A stretch of 64,000 bases of DNA from Watersipora subatra (Eukaryota; Bryozoa; Gymnolaemata; Cheilostomatida; Watersiporidae). A program made the translations under genes and the position numbers. Below are positions 56,185-64,000 of this stretch, in pieces (position 1 is the first letter of the stretch; the number at the start of each line of letters is the position of its first letter). The notes below the pieces were generated by a model. It ran no database searches, had not been told where the DNA came from, and worked only from the letters and a program-made list of their open reading frames with translations. Location of the stretch: positions 31,743,324-31,807,323 of the forward strand of contig NC_088717.1 of assembly GCF_963576615.1 (NCBI RefSeq), given 5' to 3'.

Positions 56185-58700
56185 TATCAGGTCTATCACA
56201 GGACCCCTTCACTATGTTTGACAATTCACTACCATCATGCATTAGTAAGTTTTATCAGGTCTATCACAGGACCCCTTCACTATGTTTGACAATTCACTAC
56301 CATCATGCATTAGTAAGTTTTATCAGGTCTATCACAGGACCCCTTCACTATGTTTGACAATTCACTCCCATCATGCATTAGTAAGTTTTATCAGGTCTAT
56401 CACAGGACCCCTTCACTATGTTTGACAATTCACTACCATCATGCATTAGTAAGTTTTATCAGGTCTATCACAGGACCCCTTCACTATGTTTGACAATTCA
56501 CTCCCATCATGCATTAGTAAGTTTTATCAGGTCTATCGCAGGACCCCTTCACTATGTTTGACAATTCACTCCCATCATGCATTAGTAAGTTTTATCAGGT
56601 CTATCACAGGACCCCTTCACTATGTTTGACAATTCACTACCATCATGCATTAGTAAGTTTTATCAGGTCTATCACAGGACCCCTTCACTATGTTTGACAA
56701 TTCACTCCCATCATGCATTAGTAAGTTTTATCAGGTCTATCGCAGGACCCCTTCACTATGTTTGACAATTCACTCCCATCATGCATTAGTAAGTTTTATC
56801 AGGTCTATCGCAGGACCCCTTCACTATGTTTGACAATTCACTCCCATCATGCATTAGTAAGTTTTATCAGGTCTATCGCAGGACCCCTTCACTATGTTTG
56901 ACAATTCACTCCCATCATGCATTAGTAAGTTTTATCAGGTCTATCGCAGGACCCCTTCACTATGTTTGACAATTCACTCCCATCATGCATTAGTAAGTTT
57001 TATTAGGTCTATCGCAGGACCCCTTCACTATGTTTGACAATTCACTCCCATCATGCATTAGTAAGTTTTATCAGGTCTATCACAGGACCCCTTCACTATG
57101 TTTGACAAGTCACTCCCATCATGCATTAGTAAGTTTTATCAGGTCTATCGCAGGACCCCTTCACTATGTTTGACAATTCACTCCCATCATGCATTAGTAA
57201 GTTTTATCAGGTCTATCGCAGGACCCCTTCACTATGTTTGACAATTCACTCCCATCATGCATTAGTAAGTTTTATCAGGTCTATCGCAGGACCCCTTCAC
57301 TATGTTTGACAATTTACTCCCATCATGCATTAGTAAGTTTTATCAGGTCTATCACAGGACCCCTTCACTATGTTTGACAATTTACTCCCATCATGCATTA
57401 GTAAGTTTTATCAGGTCTATCACAGAACCCCTTCACTATGTTTGACAATTCACTCCCATCATGCATTAGTAAGTTTTATCAGGTCTATCACAGGACCCCT
57501 TCACTATGTTTGACAATTCACTCCCATCATGCATTAGTAAGTTTTATCAGGTCTATCACAGGACCCCTTCACTATGTTTGACAATTCACTCCCATCATGC
57601 ATTAGTAAGTTTTATCAGGTCTATCACAGGACCCCTTCACTATGTTTGACAATTTACTACCATCATGCATTAGCAAGTTTAATCAGGTCTATCACAGGAC
57701 CCCTTCACTATGTTTGACAATTCACTCCCATCATGCATTAGTAAGTTTTATCAGGTCTATCACAGGACCCCTTCACTATGTTTGACAATTCACTCCCATC
57801 ATGCATTAGTAAGTTTTATCAGGTCTATCACAGGACCCCTTCACTATGTTTGACAAGTCACTCCCATCATGCATTAGTAAGTTTTATCAGGTCTATCACA
57901 GGACCCCTTCACTATGTTTGACAATTCACTCCCATCATGCATTAGTAAGTTTTATCAGGTCTATCACAGGACCCCTTCACTATGTTTGACAATTCACTCC
58001 CATCATGCATTAGTAAGTTTTATCAGGTCTATCACAGGACCCCTTCACTATGTTTGACAATTCACTCCCATCATGCATTAGTAAGTTTTATCAGGTCTAT
58101 CACAGGACCCCTTCACTATGTTTGACAATTCACTCCCATCATGCATTAGTAAGTTTTATCAGGTCTATCACAGGACCCCTTCACTATGTTTGACAATTCA
58201 CTCCCATCATGCATTAGTAAGTTTTATCAGGTCTATCACAGGACCCCTTCACTATGTTTGACAATTCACTCCCATCATGCATTAGTAAGTTTAATCAGGT
58301 CTATCACAGGACCCCTTCACTATGTTTGACAATTCACTCCCATCATGCATTAGTAAGTTTTATCAGGTCTATCACAGGACCCCTTCACTATGTTTGACAA
58401 TTCACTCCCATCATGCATTAGTAAGTTTTATCAGGTCTATCACAGGACCCCTTCACTATGTTTGACAATTCACTCCCATCATGCATTAGTAAGTTTTATC
58501 AGGTCTATCACAGGACCCCTTCACTATGTTTGACAATTCACTCCCATCATGCATTAGTAAGTTTTATCAGGTCTATCACAGGACCCCTTCACTATGTTTG
58601 ACAATTCACTACCATCATGCATTGGTAAGTTTTATCAGGTCTATCACAGGACCCCTTCACTATGTTTGACAATTCACTCCCATCATGCATTAGTAAGTTT
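56185..58700. repeat. 68-bp satellite array, about 37 copies (2.5 kb)
   Basis: Unit aagttttatcaggtctatca, caggaccccttcactatgtt, tgacaattcactcccatcat, gcattagt. Copies are nearly identical. Diagnostic variants (cacagg/cgcagg, actaccatc/actcccatc) occur in runs. This is the most homogeneous and longest array in the window. Confidence 0.97.
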
Positions 58701-58704
58701 ATCG

Positions 58705-59440
58705 TGAGAAACTAATGAATTCGAAAAGAAGTTTTGCTCTCACAGGTTTAATCCCAAGACTAATCATATTTCGCGTCTTTATGTGTGACATGTTCATGTA
58801 AGCTATTTATCTGCTGTGTCACATATAAACGTATTAGCCTTTCTCTGCATTACCCCTTCAAATCGAACCTTGACCAAGAGCGTGACCTTGGCAACTCTAG
58901 CCATTTGAGCCAAGTTTACTTTGATGGTTGACGAATTTGGTGATGCAATGATGATGAGGCAATAGCTCATCACAGCCATAGGCAGACATCGATTTTATTG
59001 AAATAGAGAACGCATGATAGCTCAACCGTGAAAATATTCATTTAAACTGGTTTCCCATGTCAAATTATGGAACATCTGGTAGTGCAGACCTACGACAACA
59101 AATCAGGAACCAGGAAGAACATAAAAGACAAGCGCTATGTATTTGAAACTGTTCAGCAAATCAGATGAAACAGGTGAAGCAGTGCGAAACACAAGAGTGA
59201 ATCTCATTGTAATACAGAGACTTAATAACAAACGTTATTTCAAAATAAAGGCATGAAGACGAGTCAGAGAGATAAACAATTAGATGTACACAGAGTGAAT
59301 AACAAAACATATAACAAAAAACAGCAGTGGGTAATTATCCCACAAATTGCGTCATAGCTTTCATATGACAACTGAAATGCCCACCCACATTATTAGAATG
59401 CCTTTGTCTTAAGTGATCTAATCCCAGAAATATCAGAGCG
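58705..59440. other. Intergenic / 3' UTR region of the ecto-NOX gene
   Basis: No coding signal. A minus-strand AATAAA at 58999-58994, about 440 bp past the ecto-NOX stop, is a candidate poly(A) signal. Confidence 0.35.
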
Positions 59441-59441
59441 A

Positions 59442-59659
59442 TCAACTAGATGTGCCTGGCGGAAAGCCAATGAATGTCCAGCGTTTTTCCAAGTTCAGTC
59501 CTACTCCGACGAACTTCTGAGCGAACATGGTCGGATGGGCCTCTAGCAATGACTCGAGTGCTGACGATTTGGTAGGTAGGCCGCCTCGTTGCAGATATGA
59601 CCAGATGTAGTCCATGCTCGCACCAAAAGGATGTACGTGTAAAAAACATACGATAAGAC
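59442..59659 (-). CDS. ecto-NOX terminal exon
   Basis: Acceptor acattttatag; two bases complete Gly. It reads LIVCFLHVHPFGASMDYIWS, then LESLLEAHPTMFAQKF and LEKRWTFIGFPPGTSS, TGA at 59444-59442. The usual C-terminus of the family ends a few residues after the K-R-W motif, so the length is normal. Confidence 0.82.
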
Positions 59660-62600
59660 CTATAAAATGTAATGGACACACCTTAAAATACGAACATTTT
59701 TACCGCAAATAAAATTTGCGCTAGAAATACATCCCGATTTTGGTTGTCGTTACAAACAAGATGTAAAGATGTTACAAAAAAGTTTTAAAGTTAAATTTTA
59801 ACTAATTAACGGAAATAATTTAATATTTAAGAAATAGCTTCAGGCTTGTCATTTTGCTTCACTATACTCATATAATGACTGAATAAGTGAGTCTAAAAGC
59901 TTATGGAGCCATTTAATAGAATAAACAGAAATATACTGTAAAACCTCTAATTGAACGCCGTGGCGCTCTATTTTTCAACCCTTCCTCTCTATTGGCGGTC
60001 AATTGGAGACGGCGTTCAAATAGAGGCTGGCGATGTATTTTACAAATGGCTTGTCAGAATTTTGGGAAAATAAATTTAGCCCTATGACGGGCGAAGCGAA
60101 TGTCGCCTATATTTTGCTCTCTGTTTCCAGTGGAGCAATATTAAACCTTTTGGATGCAATAAATCTGCTAACTTACCTCCAACTTGACAAAGATCTCTTA
60201 ATAAATATGCATTGAGGAACCAAGAAATATCTCTATGAGTTGATATCTATTGCTTGCAATTGACCTGTGATGATGTTATAGTCTGGGTCCTTCTTTGCAA
60301 TTTGTTGGTATTTTCAATTTTTATTTCATTCTAAATTTGAAGGCATGTTTTTTATTTTATATCTATATTTAACATTGTTGTATAAAAGCTCATTGCACTC
60401 ATCGATATATATGTTTGCTACAGTTTGCAGCCAAAACTAGTTTTTATGTGCATTAGAAGTGGAATTATGAGCATCGACCCATTGTAAGCCGTATTAAGAT
60501 AGCTACAAGGATGCTATTAAATAACATGCTATAAATCTGCATATTTCTAAGTTATACAATGATAATCTATTAAATGGTACAAATATATATTCATCAACAA
60601 GTGACATAAATGAACCATAGTTATATTACATGCAGAAACAAAAATTAAAGTTTTTAAAACAAAAATATTTGCATCATTTGCTCGGGTAGCTGCGTTCTGT
60701 TTGTTGCTTTCGATGGAACGAACATCTTCTATTTGTCCAATACCTTCCACAATATCTTCTGACCTCAACTCTTCTTTTGCGCTTCTAAACTATTCGATAT
60801 CAGGGTCCAAACAACTTGTTGGCAAAGCAAAACTTTCACACCCTGCATTAGCACCAATGCAACGCTTAAAAGTTTGCTCGCTAAACGTAACCTTTGGCCC
60901 AAAACTTGCAAACCGTTTTTTATATGCATGTTCTTTGAAGTATTAAGACTGTGTGAAACGAGGAACTGCTAATAGCCTGAGACTCTTACTGGTTATTATT
61001 ATGGTGTTGCTTTCAAAGTTTTAATGAAAAAATCGAAAGGCTTTGGAGTCGGACAGCGAGAGAATTAGTTGTTATTGATGTCAACGAATCATTATTAATA
61101 CGATTTTGTGGACACTTTTACTGATCACTTGATATTATGGGTTCATAAAGATGAAAGATTGTCAAAGTGGCGTTCAAATGGAAATGGTGGCGTTCAAATA
61201 GAGGGTGGCACTCTATTTTTCAACCCTTCTCTTGTAATGACAGTCAAATAGAGGTGGCGCTCAAATAGAGGTGGCGTTCAAATAGAGGTGGCGTTCAAAT
61301 AGAGGTGGTGTTCAATTAAAGATTTTTACGATATCTTGCATATGCTCCTCACATATGCTCCTAACATATACTCTTCACATATACTCTTCGCATATGCTCC
61401 TCATATATGCTCCTCGCATATGCTTTTCACATATGCTATTGAGATATGCTCTTCACATATGCTCCTCACAAATGCTCCTCACATACACTCGTTACGTATA
61501 CTCCTTACACATGTTCCTTACATAGTCACCAACAAGCAATATAGTTTTACCTAGCAAACGCGCATCCCCTTCATTGATGGTTCTTGTACAGGGTGTAGGC
61601 TCTATCGAAAAGGTGGTAGGGGAGTTCTGGTTGGCCTCAGCTTTCTCCGTCTCCGCCGCTGGTTTAGGTGTCTCGGTCTCTCCAGTAGCTTTCTCTGGCT
61701 CCTTAGCATCATCAAACTGCAGCAAGATGTACTGATCAAACAGTCGACATACAGTCAAACCTCGAGATACAGTCAACTCGACATACAGTCAAACCTCGAC
61801 ATACAGTCAAACCTCGAGATACAGTCAAACCTCAACATACAGTTAAACCTCGACATACCGTCAAACCTCGACATACCGTTAAACCTCGACATACAGTCAG
61901 ACCTCGACATAATAAGTTGAGCCTGCACAAAATTTTCTATGTATGCCAGGACTATCATATAAAGCTGAATATTTCCAGAAGCATTTTACTTCATTTAAGC
62001 CAACTTACAGCTATCATTTTTAATGATAAGTATTTCAGGTAACCATATGTAGCATTAAGACTAATGCATTATATAAAAATATCTTAATAATTAAATTAAA
62101 AAACTAAATGAAATGCAGAAGCTCAATAAATAAAGTAATACTAAAAGAGGGTTTTATGCTCACTTAACATTTACATTAGAGGCAAACAAATGTATGCGTA
62201 TCCTTGGCGATACAGGAGATGAAAAGTGCCAACTTAATTCTGTTTGAAAGATGCTGGTGGAAAATGAAAATAATCATAGCGCGCAAGCTCTGCTGCCTTC
62301 GAGTTCACGAATAATATTGATGCACTGAGGGAAGTAATTAAAAGACTATAGTTATTAGCTCTATTATTATGAAAAACCACCATGAGATTGAGGTTTGAAC
62401 GAAAGAAAAGGAGGTAAGGGCAGGTACCTTTCTCTGGAGTTGTATTACTTCATTCCTCGTAGACAAGAGTTGCTACAATGTAGAGGAACAAGTGGATAAT
62501 CTGGATGAGCTTACAATCACCATCTTTTCTTCTAGAATGACATTTGGAGCCCAACAACAAGATCATTGGCACTCCTTGTGGTATCAATTGGGTGAAATTA

Positions 62601-63164
62601 ATAAACAGCACTGATAATACACCCATTTTTAAGTGAATATTTACGTCGAAACTCTAAACTGGTACAAGTTTCATGCCTGAAGAATAGTGACCGGAAATGA
62701 CTAGCTAATGATGGCGGCAAATCTGTTGGTAAAGTATTACTTTAAAACAGCAACTACTACAAGTAATAAGCGAGATGATAGTAGAGTATGGTAGAGAGAT
62801 GATAGTAAAGGATGGTAGAGAGATGATAGTAGAGGATGGTAGAGAGAGGACAGTAGAGTATAGTAGAGAGATGATAGTAGAGTATGGTAGAGAGATGACA
62901 GTAGAGTATAGTAGAGAGATGATAGTAGAGTATGGTAGAGAGATGACAGTAGAGTATAGTAGAGAGATGATAGTAGAGTATGGAAAGATCAATGTGGTCC
63001 AACCTCTTGCATTCCTCTAAGGGTCTGCTGTAAGAGTGTAATCTGTGTGTTCTTCTGTTCAAGTTCTGATTTTCCCTCGTGCTTGCTCATGTCCAGCTCA
63101 TTCTTGTACGCTTCCAGCTGACACTTGAGAGAGTCATTTTCATCTTGCAGACTATTCATCTCAC
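59442..63164 (-). CDS. Ecto-NOX disulfide-thiol exchanger, last four exons
   Basis: Exons 63164-63004, 62472-62428, 61716-61551 and 59659-59442 join in phase (0, 0, 1). They encode a coiled coil (LQDENDSLKCQLEAYKNELD … LLQQTLRGMQE, then QLLSTRNEVIQLQRK), an acidic linker and the C-terminal domain LLGLIVCFLHVHPFGASMDY … GVGLNLEKRWTFIGF. The HVHPFGAS and GVG-x-x-L-E-K-R-W motifs and the preceding GMQ coiled coil are those of ENOX1/ENOX2, cell-surface copper proteins with NADH/hydroquinone oxidase and disulfide-thiol exchange activity. The RRM and N-terminal exons must lie to the right of the window. The family call is from memory of the vertebrate C-termini. Confidence 0.8.
59936..61331. mobile_element. 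pogo/Tigger-like DNA transposon remnant (1.4 kb)
   Basis: Ends CTGTAAAACCTCTAATTGAA and, inverted at the right, TCGTAAAAATCTTTAATTGA, each flanked by TA (59934-59935, 61332-61333). Subterminal repeats ggcgttcaaatagaggtggc occur at both ends, five copies on the right. A minus-strand fragment near 60950-60660 (YKKRFASFGPKVTFSEQTFK…) looks protein-like but has stops and no motif that I can name. It lies in the last ecto-NOX intron. Confidence 0.6.
61340..61525. repeat. Short tandem repeat, about 11-bp unit
   Basis: cacatatgctc/cacatatactc repeated with variation, in an ecto-NOX intron. Confidence 0.8.
61551..61716 (-). CDS. ecto-NOX exon with acidic linker
   Basis: Acceptor atcttgctgcag, then FDDAKEPEKATGETETPKPA, a Glu/Ala/Pro-rich stretch, and INEGDARLLG, donor ctag|gtaaaa, phase 1. 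The low-complexity linker is where vertebrate ENOX proteins also vary. Confidence 0.75.
61735..61915. repeat. 21-bp minisatellite, about 8 copies
   Basis: cagtcaaacctcgacatacag-like units (20 shown: cagtcaaacctcgacataca), directly upstream of an ecto-NOX acceptor. Confidence 0.88.
62428..62472 (-). CDS. ecto-NOX 45-nt exon
   Basis: Fifteen codons (QLLSTRNEVIQLQRK) between acceptor ctacattgtag and donor agaaag|gtacct, phase 0 on both sides. It continues the heptad pattern of the previous exon. Confidence 0.68.
62770..62985. repeat. 24-bp minisatellite, about 9 copies
   Basis: gtagagagatgatagtagag plus tatg, alternating with a gacagtagagtata variant, about 20 bp after an ecto-NOX donor. Confidence 0.92.
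63004..63164 (-). CDS. ecto-NOX coiled-coil exon
   Basis: Acceptor tgttggcag, 53 codons, donor caagag|gttgga (weak after position +3). It contains LQDENDSLKCQLEAYKNELD and LEQKNTQITLLQQTLRGMQE. The leading two bases need a phase-1 upstream exon, not found in the window. Confidence 0.72.
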
Positions 63165-63169
63165 CTGCC

Positions 63170-64000
63170 AACACATATCAGACAAAGCAACTTATTGCTC
63201 AGAGCTAGTTGTAGTGATACACACTAGGGCAGTAGTTGCAACGATATTCTTCTGAAAAAATGAAAACAGAGAAAATTGGAAAACAAAAGGAACTAAAACA
63301 GCAATAAGTTACAGCAATGGAAATGGAGGAATAATTTGGGTGATGCCCATAGAGTATGAAACTCAATGAATCATGGCTGAACTGCCTTGCATAGAATGTG
63401 AATAAGGCAAAAGTGATGCTATGATATCTTCCCTTAGCCATAGTTCATGATTAAATTTGGGTTGAATATTAAAAAAAATATACATTGTGATATTTGCAAG
63501 ACGTACGTTTAATTATACTTCACAAGATAGACCTTTCGTACTGGCTCGCTGACACCTTAATCTGTGTTCATGAATGCTAAAGGAAATGCCGTGTCAATGT
63601 CGGCAGCATATATTATAGGAATGTGTCGCAATGCAGCTTCTATTTAATGTCTATCATTTATATAAAATATTTTTTACTATATTTATTCTTTTGATATTTT
63701 AGAGCTCTCTTTCTTCTATAAGCGATATTTGATCAACTTATTTAATCAACTATTTTTACTAATCTTCGAAAGCATCAACAATTTACTAACAAGCTTCTGT
63801 CATGCTCAGCGGATCAAAGAGCTTCTTCACTCAGTTACCTCAGGCCAACACAAACTCATTGATATTAATGGAAGACCTCGTCTCAAAAACCACAGAAGTA
63901 ACAGACATCTGAGTTTGAATATTATGTTATTATAATTCGTGTGAGCCCATTAATGTGTCACAAGTGCTTGTCTTGGTGTAACCGGTTGAGGAAGTACATC
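63170..64000. other. Intron of the ecto-NOX gene, no exon recognised
   Basis: AT-rich. The plus frame 63729-63935 and the minus frame 63441-63205 have no domain or splice support. Confidence 0.4.

Overview
The window is nuclear DNA of an intron-rich invertebrate animal. It is AT-rich, its genes are split by GT/AG introns, and most of its length is mobile-element debris and tandem repeats. A Toll-like receptor, an ecto-NOX gene and the mix of CR1, Penelope, Gypsy, P-like, hAT-like and Helitron elements suit a protostome, probably a lophotrochozoan such as a mollusc or bryozoan. The species cannot be fixed from sequence alone.

Three host-type genes can be assembled by hand, all on the minus strand. 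(1) A Ulp1-like cysteine peptidase/PHD-finger gene (17876..12766, 5' end not found) has at least eight exons. Two inverted copies of one foldback DNA element sit in its introns. (2) A five-exon Toll-like receptor gene (53056..31698) encodes about 953 residues: signal peptide, LRR ectodomain, one transmembrane segment and a TIR domain. All four exon junctions agree in phase. Its introns hold several kilobases of minisatellites plus a LINE broken by a Gypsy LTR retrotransposon. (3) The last four exons of an ecto-NOX disulfide-thiol exchanger gene (63164..59442) are present; the gene continues beyond the right edge.

Mobile elements: a Helitron 3' end at the left edge (1..428); a nearly intact CR1-group LINE (about 6460..10585) with a PHD-finger ORF1 and a long EN-RT ORF2; three hAT-like MITEs with near-perfect 8-bp target duplications; a P-element/THAP9-like transposase pseudogene (about 21.9..20.9 kb); two full-length short Helitrons (25564..26010 and 51594..52033); a Penelope-like 3' fragment (26.1..26.8 kb); a LINE fragment with a restriction-like endonuclease (27.8..27.0 kb); a degraded Gypsy integrase fragment (28.0..28.9 kb); a gag-less Gypsy element with both LTRs (39892..44958); and a pogo-like element in an ecto-NOX intron (59936..61331).

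Tandem repeats are exceptionally abundant: more than twenty arrays with units of 11 to about 98 bp. The largest is a 68-bp satellite of about 37 copies (56185..58700). The stretches 2.7..6.0, 17.9..19.0, 23.5..25.3, 38.0..38.6 and 58.7..59.4 kb contain no gene that I can support.
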